A stretch of 33,946 bases of DNA from RGIG9151 sp963635575 (GCA_963635575.1 CAVHFU010000014.1:1-33946); one strand, 5' to 3'; positions 1 through 7,163 are shown, counted from the stretch's first letter. The notes: a model not told the origin generated them from the letters alone. Numbers and translations are program-made.

Positions 1-181
1 ACAAATTTCATTAAAATTTTTATTTTTTTCCTATTGACATATTACCTACTGTCTTATTTTTAATTCATATTATCATTTTCCCCAAATAATTACAAGTCCA
101 AAAAGAAGTCATTTCAAATCGCTTTATTTTTCCCAGTTTTTTCATCTAATAATCATTTTAAAATTGCACATAATAATTGCA
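1..181. other. AT-rich intergenic DNA, no gene seen
   Basis: This stretch is very AT-rich and has no credible reading frame. A TTGACA hexamer lies at 34-39, but no convincing -10 follows at the right distance. A CATAAT hexamer at 169-174 is placed to act as a -10 for the structured RNA beginning near 182, though no good -35 is visible at 16-18 bp upstream. The flank of whatever gene lies to the left is outside the window. Confidence 0.5.
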
Positions 182-607
182 TAAGGGTTTGTGATAGTTG
201 AGTCAAGAGAGGTACAAGGTGCTAAAATCACTTTATATTTTTCGGTCAAAGGTCTATACAGGATTATGAAGTTCTGTATCGGCCGGCGAGCAGACTGCCT
301 TAGATAGTAGCAGGTGCTGTCGTGGGATATCCTCACCACGGTATCGTAAATTATCTTCGGTGGTCGAGCTAAGATTAGTATTAGTTCCGCAGGTAAATTT
401 GCTAAAGAGGGGGCATCCCTCCCTCTTTGGCAAAGCTCTTACTTATGTTTAAGGGTTCTGACTAATGAATAAAAATTAACTTTATTCGTACAGGTACTTT
501 TACTAGTCGAGCAAAGGTCGTTCTAAGTGGTGTAATGTTAAGTAACTAATAATGCTTTATGTGTAACTGCTTAAACCAGCCGTAGCGTAGATTATCACAA
601 GCTCTTA
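182..607 (+). ncRNA. Large structured noncoding RNA, family not recognised
   Basis: The two ends are complementary: 182-199 pairs with 590-607 over 18 positions including four G-U pairs. Inside, further helices can be drawn: 216-221/229-234; 256-263/272-279; 289-292/315-318 stacked on 295-298/310-313; 319-325/336-342; 366-372/381-387; a 14-bp stem 398-411/421-434; 436-441/450-455; and 460-464/504-508 enclosing 467-473/481-487. Many helices contain G-U pairs that would be C-A mismatches on the other strand, so transcription is probably from the plus strand. The sequence GTCGAGC occurs twice (363-369, 506-512). I see no RNase P, tmRNA, SRP RNA, or group I/II intron core. The next gene starts 135 bases downstream on the same strand; no clear terminator separates them. 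Existence as a structured RNA is well supported by eye; exact ends and function are unknown. Confidence 0.75.
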
Positions 608-694
608 GAATACATAACTTTTTACAGATAAGCTCCTCACTCATTATTAAAGAATTCCTCAAATTAAAATTTAACTGTATTTTTTCAATATATA

Positions 695-703
695 TGTTAT
701 AAT
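695..703 (+). promoter_or_regulatory. Extended -10 promoter for tmcAL-coaE
   Basis: TGTTATAAT is a perfect TATAAT with a TG extension one base upstream. No good -35 hexamer sits 17 bp before it, which fits an extended -10 promoter. The predicted start of transcription, near 710, leaves a leader of about 33 bases before the ATG at 743, which has a GAGG ribosome-binding site at 732-735. Confidence 0.65.
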
Positions 704-742
704 CTCATTAAAGAATTTACTTAAAAGAATTGAGGAAAATAT

Positions 743-1921
743 ATGAATGTACTTGGAATTATAGCTGAATATAATCCATTTCATAATGGGCACTTATACC
801 ATTTAAAATCTACACTAGCAAAAACAAACGCAGACTATACCGTCTGTGTTATGTCAGGTAACTTCATCCAACGTGGTGAACCCGCCCTATTCAATAAATT
901 TATTCGTGCAGATATGGCCATAAATTGTGGAATTGATTTAATTGTAGAACTACCGGTCTATTACTCAGTCTCAACAGCCGAAAAATTCGCATATGCCGGA
1001 GTAAAGCTTTTAAATGAGTGTGGTGCAAACTATATTTCATTTGGCTGTGAAACAGCAGATATTTCCCCACTATTTTCAATATCCAATCTACTTTTAAATG
1101 AAACATACGAATACAAAAACGAGCTAAAAAAGCAATTAAACTCAGGTCTCTCATATCCTGATGCACGTTCTAAAGTAATATCCAAACTACTTAATATTTC
1201 ATCAAACATAACAAATCAGCCAAACAATATATTGGCAATAGAATATCTAAAAGCACTTTCACAAATTAACCCAACAATAACTCCTATTCCGGTAGAACGT
1301 GTAGACTCAAATTATTACGATACGGACTCAAAAACCAACATACTAAGTGCAACAGGAATTCGAGAAAAATTAAAGCACTCGGAAGATATAGATATATTTA
1401 TGCCTCAAAGCACTCTTTCTCTAATGAAAGACCCTGTATTCTTAAAAGATTTTGAACAACTAATATTATTTTCTTTAAGGAAATTATCACTCAGCGAATT
1501 AAAAGCCCTTCCGGACGTTACTGAAGGCTTAGAAAATAGAATTTTATCAGCAATCATCTCTTCTTCTACGTTAGATGAACTAATTGACAAGATAAAAACT
1601 AAACGTTACCCGCTAACACGCATAAAACGAATTTTAATATCCGCAATGCTTGGTTTGTCGAAAGAAAAGCTTCAATTATTTGATAAATTCGGAGGGCCAC
1701 AATACATAAGGATATTAGGCTGCAATGAAAAAGGAAAAGAATTGTTATCATTAATTTCAAAAAAATCTAATTTACCAATAATAGCATCTGTAAATAAATT
1801 TCTATCCACCGCAACCGACTTACAAAAAGAGATGCTACATAAAGATATACTCGCAACCAATATTTATACACTAATAACCAAAGATAAAACCATGAATTTA
1901 GATTATACAAGGAGGCTTTAA
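743..1921 (+). CDS. tmcAL: tRNA(Met) cytidine acetate ligase (TmcAL, formerly YlbM-type)
   Basis: The 392-aa protein opens with a nucleotidyltransferase fold signature, GIIAEYNPFHNGH (residues 5-17), whose HNGH is the HxGH ATP-binding motif, followed by VMSGNFIQRGEPA and a GIDLIVELP segment typical of the TmcAL/DUF795 family. In Bacillus the family uses acetate and ATP to acetylate the wobble cytidine of elongator tRNA-Met in the cytoplasm. Length matches the family (about 400 aa). The start is set by a GAGG site 7 bases upstream. It is followed after only 2 bases by coaE, whose ribosome-binding site lies inside the tail of this gene, so the two are probably co-transcribed and translationally linked. 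Confidence 0.9.
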   Translation: MNVLGIIAEYNPFHNGHLYHLKSTLAKTNADYTVCVMSGNFIQRGEPALFNKFIRADMAINCGIDLIVELPVYYSVSTAEKFAYAGVKLLNECGANYISFGCETADISPLFSISNLLLNETYEYKNELKKQLNSGLSYPDARSKVISKLLNISSNITNQPNNILAIEYLKALSQINPTITPIPVERVDSNYYDTDSKTNILSATGIREKLKHSEDIDIFMPQSTLSLMKDPVFLKDFEQLILFSLRKLSLSELKALPDVTEGLENRILSAIISSSTLDELIDKIKTKRYPLTRIKRILISAMLGLSKEKLQLFDKFGGPQYIRILGCNEKGKELLSLISKKSNLPIIASVNKFLSTATDLQKEMLHKDILATNIYTLITKDKTMNLDYTRRL

Positions 1922-1923
1922 AA

Positions 1924-2511
1924 ATGGCTACTGTAATTGGAATAACAGGAGGAATCGGTTCCGGAAAATCCACCGTTTCCGCATTACTATCTGAAATCTT
2001 ATCCGCACCAATCTTAGATGCAGATAAAATTTCTAAAAATGCACTAAAAGACAAAGTAATAATAGAAAAAATAAAAAGTTTCTTTGGTGCTTCAATATTT
2101 GATTCAAACGATTTCTTAAATAAAGAACAATTGTCAAAATTGGTGTTTAGCAGTGAAAAGAAATTAATCGAGCTAAACAATATAATTCATCCATATGTAA
2201 TGCAAAAAATATCCGACACAATAAAAGAATTGTCAAATGAAAGTAAGTATATCTTATTAGATGTTCCTTTGCCAAATGCGGAATTCATAAACTTAAGTGA
2301 TACAATTTTGGTTGTTGTCGCGAACGATGAGACGCGTATAAAAAGAGCCTCAAAGAGATTAAACATATCAGAAGAAGACGTAAAAAAACGTATAGAAAAG
2401 CAAATGCCTATCAGTAACTACATAAAATTGGCAGACTACATAATAAAAAATAACGGAACAATCGAAGAATTAAAAAATAATCTATACGAACTTTGCGAAA
2501 AATTAACGTAA
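1924..2511 (+). CDS. coaE: Dephospho-CoA kinase
   Basis: The 195-aa protein starts GITGGIGSGKSTVSALL, a P-loop in the CoaE context, followed by the DADKI motif at about residue 36. The family catalyses the last step of coenzyme A synthesis, phosphorylating the 3'-hydroxyl of the ribose of dephospho-CoA with ATP. The tail KRIEKQMPISNYIKLADYII carries the usual LID/C-terminal signature (Q-P/M-x, ADYII-N). Length is typical. AAGGAGG at about 1911-1917, inside the tmcAL 3' end, drives translation. A strong terminator follows directly after the stop. Confidence 0.93.
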   Translation: MATVIGITGGIGSGKSTVSALLSEILSAPILDADKISKNALKDKVIIEKIKSFFGASIFDSNDFLNKEQLSKLVFSSEKKLIELNNIIHPYVMQKISDTIKELSNESKYILLDVPLPNAEFINLSDTILVVVANDETRIKRASKRLNISEEDVKKRIEKQMPISNYIKLADYIIKNNGTIEELKNNLYELCEKLT

Positions 2512-2518
2512 AAAAAAA

Positions 2519-2541
2519 GGTGGACTTACGTCCACCCTTTT
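2519..2541 (+). terminator. Bidirectional intrinsic terminator between coaE and the orphan gene
   Basis: GGTGGAC-TTAC-GTCCACC is a perfect 7-bp stem with a 4-base loop. It is followed by CTTTT on the plus strand and by a run of eight T on the minus strand, so it can end both coaE (+) and the convergent gene at 2544-2822 (-). Confidence 0.88.
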
Positions 2542-2543
2542 AG

Positions 2544-2822
2544 TTATCTCCACTCTCCTTCTTCGCTCTTGTCAAGCTCAATCAGCTCGTCTATTTTATA
2601 GAGGATTCCTGCCTCCTCCATTAAATTCTCAAGCTTATTCTGAGAATATCGACAGACCGTCCTCTCCCCATCTTTGGTACAAGTGCACCTTACCGGCTCA
2701 AATTGGGGTTTTTCGCCATGAGTTATCGCACGGTATACCTCGTCACATATCGGTTCACTCAGCCCCTCACAAGGGAAAAGTTTGCGAATCTCTCGCATAA
2801 TAGTCAAGCAAGCAGTAGTCAT
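2544..2822 (-). CDS. Conserved-looking small protein of unknown function, Cys-containing
   Basis: This 92-aa frame is supported by a GGAGG site 8 bases before the ATG, a strong upstream promoter and a terminator just after the stop. The protein is acidic at its C-terminus (ELDKSEEGEWR) and has five cysteines, including a CTC pair near residue 47 and a following VCRY. It has no membrane segment or signal peptide. I do not recognise a family. The gene appears richer in GC than its neighbours, which might mean separate ancestry. It sits alone, convergent with coaE and pointing away from the flagellar operon. Confidence 0.75.
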   Translation of the reverse strand: MTTACLTIMREIRKLFPCEGLSEPICDEVYRAITHGEKPQFEPVRCTCTKDGERTVCRYSQNKLENLMEEAGILYKIDELIELDKSEEGEWR

Positions 2823-2949
2823 AAAACTACCTCCGTATTATTTATTTACAACAAAAAAGAAAATTATCATAATCGTGCCATAATCATAGCAATTATTAGC
2901 CAAAAGTGAAAATTTTCATTTTTTGTTTGTATTCAGTATCACGATAATT

Positions 2950-2978
2950 ATTGTACACTTTTTTTGACAACTTGTCAA
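2950..2978 (-). promoter_or_regulatory. Sigma-A promoter with palindrome overlapping the -35
   Basis: On the minus strand TTGACA (2973-2978) and TACAAT (2950-2955) are 17 bp apart. The -35 is one arm of the palindrome TTGACAACTTGTCAA (2964-2978), two 7-bp arms around one base, a possible operator. It drives the gene at 2544-2822 after a leader of about 120 bases. Confidence 0.75.
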
Positions 2979-2991
2979 TTATTTTCGCCTA

Positions 2992-3030
2992 AAAAAGCTA
3001 CTTCACGATAAATGAAGTAGCTTTTTGCAA
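2992..3030 (-). terminator. Terminator of the flagellar operon
   Basis: On the minus strand AAAAAGCTACTTC (13 bases) pairs with GAAGTAGCTTTTT around a 9-base loop (stem 2992-3004/3014-3026), ending in a T-run. It lies just after the last flagellar gene. The stem is symmetric, so it may also block transcription from the other side. Confidence 0.85.
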
Positions 3031-3036
3031 AAAATC

Positions 3037-3528
3037 TTATCTTATTTTTTTATCAATAAAATAAGCATCGGTATAAGAATTAAAATTTCCATACTGCTCA
3101 ATAGCATGTTTTCCTTTGGAAGCACTATATATCTTTTCTTGTAATTCATCTCTAGCTTTTAACATTTTCTCTTTATTCTTTTTCTCTAGCTCACAAATTT
3201 CTCTTAAAATCTCCATTATGCGTGAAATAATCTCTTTTAAAACCGTAATGCGTGAACACTGAAACTCTAATTCATCTAAACTCTTAATCTCATACAATGT
3301 TTTTAAATCACTCACAACAGCCTCAAATTGAATATCTAGTTGTTTAATAATATCCAAATTTTCTTGTTTTTTGTCAATAAGTAGATTCAACCCTTCTATA
3401 TCCTCTGACTCAATCACATAGGTCTGCTTATCAGTAAGAGACATTAAATCCTCCAACATCACAAATTTCTGTTCACTAAGACTAACCAATTTACTTACCA
3501 CTTTATCTAAATCCAACAAATTCAACAC
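3037..3528 (-). CDS. FlgN/FliT-like flagellar export chaperone (probable)
   Basis: The protein (about 160 aa) is almost all predicted helix with heptad-like patterns, for example LIDKKQENLDIIKQLD and LEKKNKEKMLKARDELQEKI. This shape, its size and its position directly after fliS fit the FlgN/FliT family of soluble chaperones that hold hook-associated or cap proteins for flagellar export. No catalytic motif is present. The start is uncertain: the frame can open with GTG at 3528, but GATGAGG overlaps that codon, and a TTG a few codons downstream (about 3519) is better spaced. It is the last gene of the operon; a terminator follows. The family call rests mainly on context and coiled-coil character. 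Confidence 0.65.
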   Translation of the reverse strand: MLNLLDLDKVVSKLVSLSEQKFVMLEDLMSLTDKQTYVIESEDIEGLNLLIDKKQENLDIIKQLDIQFEAVVSDLKTLYEIKSLDELEFQCSRITVLKEIISRIMEILREICELEKKNKEKMLKARDELQEKIYSASKGKHAIEQYGNFNSYTDAYFIDKKIR

Positions 3529-3534
3529 CTCATC

Positions 3535-3945
3535 TTAGATAGTTTGAGTTGTACCTCCGCGTCCGGCTTGTTTAATTCTTGCATCTTTCATTGCTTCCGC
3601 CCATGTATCTCTTAAATCCGACACAAACTGTTCAACTTCATCTAAAATTGCAGACTCTTTTTTCACATTAGCTTCAATAAGTCTGTCCAAAAAATATGTA
3701 TACAATTCATATAAATTTTTAGAAATATCATACTTCATATCTAACGTTGCCCTAAGTTCTCTTATTATAGCTTGAGCCTTACATAAATATAAGTTTGCCT
3801 TTTCATAGTCCTTATCTTCAAGCCCAATCTTAGCCAATCGTATCCCTTTTATACATCCATTATATAACATCAAAGTTAATTCTTCAGGCGTTGCTGTCAT
3901 GATAGAATTTTGCTGATATTGATAAACTGCCTTATTAAGTGCCAT
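3535..3945 (-). CDS. fliS: Flagellar export chaperone FliS
   Basis: The 136-aa protein has the FliS opening: YQYQQNSIMTATPEELTLMLYNG (the family pattern is Y-x-x-x-x-V/I-x-T-A-x-P-x-E-L-x-x-M-L-Y-x-G), followed by helical segments and a C-terminal helix WAEAMKDAR. FliS binds the C-terminus of flagellin in the cytoplasm and prevents early polymerisation before export. GGAGGG lies 7 bases before the ATG. It sits 30 bases after fliD, the usual fliD-fliS order. The short C-terminal tail (GRGGTTQTI) is probably disordered. Confidence 0.93.
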   Translation of the reverse strand: MALNKAVYQYQQNSIMTATPEELTLMLYNGCIKGIRLAKIGLEDKDYEKANLYLCKAQAIIRELRATLDMKYDISKNLYELYTYFLDRLIEANVKKESAILDEVEQFVSDLRDTWAEAMKDARIKQAGRGGTTQTI

Positions 3946-3975
3946 AAGTTTCCCTCCATAATTGTAAAATCTAAA

Positions 3976-6174
3976 TTAACCATTTAACAAACTTGTAATC
4001 GATGAACTTTGAGAGTTCATATTGCTTATAGCTTCTTCCATTGCCGTAAATTGTTCATAATATCTATCTTCTAAGGTTTCTAGTCGTTCTTTTTGTTTTT
4101 CAATCGATTCCTGTAATCTCTCAAGTTGTTTTCCTAATGTACTGCTATCAATGGTAGTAGACGACGAACCCGCCTTATCAACGATGCTATTCATAGTATT
4201 AGTACAAATATCATAAATCTTTGTAGCAAATCCACGTTCACTGGTATCATACTTTGTACCATCTTTAACCCCGAATAATGCCAAAGCATCTTTGCTTGAA
4301 TCTACACTTCCCTCACTACTAACGTTAAAGGTCATATCTATAGTTTTTAATGAGTTAAATAATATCTTATCGCCACTAACGGATACACTCACTCTACTTT
4401 CTCCAAATGCATCAGTAAATACATCCTTCATATAATCTTCAAAATCAGTTCTAGACTGTGAATCAGACAAATCATAAGTTCCACCAAGTGTTATAGTCTT
4501 AGTTTCCCCACCGTAAGTGACACTAAATGATTTCCCGTCAAGATTTAAGTTTTTATCTGTAAGCTTAGAACCCTGAATTTGTTTCGGTGAACCCGAAAAC
4601 AATTTTGCGACTCCATCTAAATCAGTCTTTAGAGCTTCTTTCAACTTGTCTTCATCAACAACTAATTTACCATTATTCTCTGTATTAACAGAATCATAAG
4701 AAGAGGTTGAAATTCCAATCTGAAACAATGAAGAAATACTAGAACCTGAGACATACGAAGTGACAGCTGAACGCATATTACTTATTGCATCTCTCAAAGT
4801 AGAATCTCTTCTTAGTATTCCCTTCTTAGCCATCGTCTCCCATTTTTCTTCCTGCTCGTCTGATAAAGATTCTCTTTCTTCGTCAGTAAGTGGTTCATAC
4901 CCGGTTGTATCTTCTTTATAATACTTATTTAATGTAACAAGTAAATCGTTGTATGAATCTGTAAAACTTTTTATTTTATCATAAACCTCATCAACATTTT
5001 TAGATATAGTAATCGAAACATTATTAGTAGGATCAGCTTCTAAAAATGTCATAGATACACCATTATATGTAAACGTGTTTGAAGCAGATTCAACATCTTG
5101 AGCTGTTTCACCATCAGGCGATGTAATCGAAAACACTGCATTATCTCCGGTAGTATATGAACCACCCGCCGCTTGGAATCTATCTAGTCTATTGTTATCG
5201 CGATAATTATAATAATCCAATCCAAGCTCGGCCCAGAATGAATTACCTTTAGAATCTCCACCCAATTCTATGTCTCTACCAGCCCCATATGTGTCCCTAG
5301 TAATAAGCATACTTTCCTTTATATCACTATATTTAATAGTAATATCTGTATCAGTATCTTTATTTAATTTATTAAATACATCTGCTATCGTTTCGCTCTT
5401 TGCAAATGTAAAATTCTTTCCGTTTATGGTAAGCATCATTTCATCACTATCAGTAAATTCGCTAGCACCTAGGAATGATTCTAATGTCACACTAGTGTTG
5501 AATGCTGTCGAAGCACCGTCTTCAATATGTAAACTTTCAAGAGCATTAGCCCCGGTCACACCACCTGTCAAAGTTACTGGCATATTGAGCGAAGTAGCAC
5601 TTGAAAGCACTAATTTATTACGCTTAACGCCTACTTCTATTTGATTTGCACCAAACGCATTTTCAATCTTTGAATTAAGTAACTCTTGAAGTTGACTCGT
5701 ACTCGTTATTTCTTCATCCTCGTCAAAAGAAATCGTCTTAGTCTCACCGTTATATGTTATATTAAAGTCCTTTCCAGCCAAACTGCCTAAATCACTTGCA
5801 CTTATAGACTTACTACTCTTCACGCTCTGTGGCATACTCGTCCCAACCAAAGTAGTTTTTGTAGCAAGCGATGAAACGGAAACTTTATAAGTTCCTTCTT
5901 GTGCATCACTTGTAGCAGTTGCAGAAACTGCTCCTCTATCTGTTGAGTCGGCCGTATATGACTTATATGTTCCTTCTAATTTCATATCTAAGGCAGACGT
6001 TCTGAAAGAAAGAAACTTCGAATTTATTTCAAGTAGTGCCTCTCTTTGCCATTCTACTTTTGTCTCACTTTTTTCAAGATTATCAAGCGGTGTACGATTT
6101 GCTTTCACCAATTGCTCTATGATAGACTCATAATCCATCCCACTCGCCAAACCTGTTATTCTATTCGTAGCCAT
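3976..6174 (-). CDS. fliD: Flagellar filament cap protein FliD (enlarged, with duplicated module)
   Basis: The N-terminus (RITGLASGMDYESIIEQL) and the C-terminal coiled coil (LERLQESIEKQKERLETLE, ending SITSLLNG) are typical FliD_N and FliD_C ends. FliD caps the growing filament outside the cell and folds arriving flagellin. At 732 aa it is much longer than the 450-500 aa of Bacillus or E. coli FliD. Part of the extra length is an internal duplication: residues about 134-220 (GKDFNITYNGETKTI...) and 547-639 (GKSFSVTYGGETKTI...) share spacing and many residues, including AFG, a late K-L/I-hydrophobic strand and a final DG. The second copy is inserted between VAKLFSG and GFATKIYD, normally adjacent in the D1 region. 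A GGGGGCGG site precedes the ATG. Part of the operon flaG-fliD-fliS-flgN-like. Confidence 0.93.
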   Translation of the reverse strand: MATNRITGLASGMDYESIIEQLVKANRTPLDNLEKSETKVEWQREALLEINSKFLSFRTSALDMKLEGTYKSYTADSTDRGAVSATATSDAQEGTYKVSVSSLATKTTLVGTSMPQSVKSSKSISASDLGSLAGKDFNITYNGETKTISFDEDEEITSTSQLQELLNSKIENAFGANQIEVGVKRNKLVLSSATSLNMPVTLTGGVTGANALESLHIEDGASTAFNTSVTLESFLGASEFTDSDEMMLTINGKNFTFAKSETIADVFNKLNKDTDTDITIKYSDIKESMLITRDTYGAGRDIELGGDSKGNSFWAELGLDYYNYRDNNRLDRFQAAGGSYTTGDNAVFSITSPDGETAQDVESASNTFTYNGVSMTFLEADPTNNVSITISKNVDEVYDKIKSFTDSYNDLLVTLNKYYKEDTTGYEPLTDEERESLSDEQEEKWETMAKKGILRRDSTLRDAISNMRSAVTSYVSGSSISSLFQIGISTSSYDSVNTENNGKLVVDEDKLKEALKTDLDGVAKLFSGSPKQIQGSKLTDKNLNLDGKSFSVTYGGETKTITLGGTYDLSDSQSRTDFEDYMKDVFTDAFGESRVSVSVSGDKILFNSLKTIDMTFNVSSEGSVDSSKDALALFGVKDGTKYDTSERGFATKIYDICTNTMNSIVDKAGSSSTTIDSSTLGKQLERLQESIEKQKERLETLEDRYYEQFTAMEEAISNMNSQSSSITSLLNG

Positions 6175-6188
6175 TTCGTATCCGCCCC

Positions 6189-6566
6189 CTATCCTTTATG
6201 ATCAAAAAGTATGCCCGTAATCTCATCCATCTTTTCAGAAAATTCAATGGCCTCTTCAGACGGAATTTCTATTATGACTTTCTCACTTTCCCGCTCTACA
6301 ACCTGAATAGAGACACGATTAAGTCCGCCCTCGTGACTCTCATGTATTTTAAATTCAATTGACTTATCGACATTCTTTAATTCTTTGTTTAGCTTTTCTA
6401 CTGTTTCTTTGACTTTTTGAGCATCTTTTTCGGATGTTTCTTTACTTCTTACTTCCCTGTCAGTACGCTCTTCCGAGGTTATTTTAGGCATGTCAACTTT
6501 TTTGTTTTCAGCCCTTTCTGTAGATACATACCTCGTACTAATATTATTATTCATTTCTACTTTCAT
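6189..6566 (-). CDS. flaG: FlaG family flagellar protein
   Basis: The C-terminal half (IEFKIHESHEGGLNRVSIQVVERESEKVIIEIPSEEAIEFSEKM) matches the FlaG pattern, in which a short beta-rich domain ends with an I-P-S/P-E-E...M helix. The N-terminal half is charged and low-complexity. FlaG proteins affect filament length; their exact role is unclear. The ATG at 6566 is chosen because GGAGGTG lies 6 bases upstream; an upstream in-frame ATG at 6581 lies inside that ribosome-binding site and would be too early. It is the first gene of the cap operon and is 14 bases from fliD. A sigma-D-like promoter and a possible CsrA hairpin precede it. Confidence 0.8.
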   Translation of the reverse strand: MKVEMNNNISTRYVSTERAENKKVDMPKITSEERTDREVRSKETSEKDAQKVKETVEKLNKELKNVDKSIEFKIHESHEGGLNRVSIQVVERESEKVIIEIPSEEAIEFSEKMDEITGILFDHKG

Positions 6567-6570
6567 AACG

Positions 6571-6586
6571 CACACCTCCATGTGTG
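6571..6586 (-). promoter_or_regulatory. Ribosome-binding-site hairpin with ANGGA loop (possible CsrA site)
   Basis: On the minus strand CACACATGGAGGTGTG forms a 5-bp stem (CACAC/GTGTG) whose 6-base loop, ATGGAG, fits the ANGGAN loop favoured by CsrA. The loop contains part of the flaG ribosome-binding site, so protein binding would block translation. CsrA control of flagellar mRNAs is known in Bacillus; here it is inference from the motif. csrA itself is not in the window. Confidence 0.5.
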
Positions 6587-6607
6587 AAATCTTCCTCTAC
6601 AACTATT

Positions 6608-6636
6608 ATATCGTCAAGAGTTCGCATAAACTTTAG
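6608..6636 (-). promoter_or_regulatory. Sigma-D (sigma-28) type flagellar promoter
   Basis: On the minus strand CTAAA (6632-6636) is followed after 16 bases by GACGATAT (6608-6615), one base off the GCCGATAT element of flagellar sigma factors. A TATAAT overlaps it but lacks a sigma-A -35 at the right distance. It lies about 40 bases upstream of flaG, the expected class III position. Confidence 0.7.
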
Positions 6637-6668
6637 TTTTTTTGTGTAAAAAAATAGAATATTCTGTA

Positions 6669-6701
6669 AAAAGAAGATGGCTACAAAATTTAGCCACCTT
6701 C
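6669..6701 (-). terminator. Terminator of the DtxR-type regulator gene
   Basis: On the minus strand AAGGTGGCTA pairs with TAGCCATCTT (one G-U) around a 7-base loop, followed by CTTTTT. It lies 6 bases after the regulator's stop codon. Confidence 0.8.
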
Positions 6702-6706
6702 CAAAT

Positions 6707-7075
6707 TTATTTATTCTTATTGATATGCTTCTTTATTGCCTCAAACGATTCATCACTTATATCGTGTTCCATCTTACAAGCGTCTTCACTCGCTATTTTT
6801 TCGTTTACTCCTAATTTAATAAGACATTCAGTAAGTAAAGTATGACGTTCATATATCTTTTGAGCAATTATATGTCCTTTCTCTGTCAATGTTATATATC
6901 CATTTTTGTCTACTAAAATATATTTCCCATTTTTCAAAAGCCCAACCGCCCTACTAACGCTTGGCTTTGAAAATCCCATATATTCTGCTATATCAAGAGA
7001 CCGCACAAGCTCATTTTTTTTAGATAAAATATAAATTGTTTCTAAATACATCTCCCCAGACTCTTGTAACTGCAT
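6707..7075 (-). CDS. DtxR-family iron-dependent transcriptional repressor
   Basis: This 122-aa protein has a winged helix-turn-helix (LDIAEYMGFSKPSVSRAVGLL, about residues 27-47; written here in two parts: LDIAEYMGFS and KPSVSRAVGLL) and a DtxR dimerisation domain. It lacks the C-terminal SH3 domain of long DtxR. Metal-site residues can be placed: Met9 in EMYLETIY, His78 in YERH, Cys100, Glu103 and His104 in DACKMEHD. This Met/Cys/Glu/His set resembles the Fe(II) site of DtxR more than the Asp/Glu set of MntR. The ATG at 7075 has GGAG 8 bases upstream; a longer frame from 7102 lacks a site. It is divergent from the feo operon, whose promoter carries matching palindromes, so it very likely represses feo when iron is plentiful. 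Confidence 0.88.
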   Translation of the reverse strand: MQLQESGEMYLETIYILSKKNELVRSLDIAEYMGFSKPSVSRAVGLLKNGKYILVDKNGYITLTEKGHIIAQKIYERHTLLTECLIKLGVNEKIASEDACKMEHDISDESFEAIKKHINKNK

Positions 7076-7105
7076 CGCTTTCACTCCTTTTGGCTTTACC
7101 ACTAT

Positions 7106-7134
7106 ATGATATCATGAAGTAAAAGAAAATTCAA
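7106..7134 (-). promoter_or_regulatory. Promoter of the DtxR-type regulator
   Basis: On the minus strand TTGAAT (7129-7134) and TATCAT (7106-7111) are 17 bp apart. The -10 lies within the perfect palindrome ATGATATCAT (7106-7115). Confidence 0.6.
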
Positions 7135-7146
7135 GTTGCCTATAAG

Positions 7147-7163
7147 TGATTTTGCCAAAATCA
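7147..7163. promoter_or_regulatory. 17-bp palindrome upstream of the regulator promoter
   Basis: TGATTTTG-C-CAAAATCA has perfect 8-bp arms around one base, 13 bp upstream of the regulator's -35. It differs from the TTAGC-type operators nearby, so it may bind another regulator. The binding protein is unknown. Confidence 0.45.

Noticed and set aside
142..339. 65-aa minus-strand reading frame in the 5' gene-free region
   Set aside because: It overlaps the structured RNA, has no ribosome-binding site, and its sequence is dictated by RNA helices.
182..607. RNase P RNA, tmRNA, SRP RNA or group I/II intron
   Set aside because: The conserved cores (GGAAAGTCC/ACAGAA for RNase P, a CCA-ending tRNA-like domain for tmRNA, the GGAAG-type SRP loop, intron domain V) were not found on either strand.
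182..607. Retron msr-msd region, suggested by long terminal complementary arms
   Set aside because: No reverse transcriptase gene lies nearby; the next gene is tmcAL.
1767..2180. 137-aa antisense frame across the tmcAL-coaE junction
   Set aside because: Both sense genes have clear motifs and starts; the antisense frame has none.
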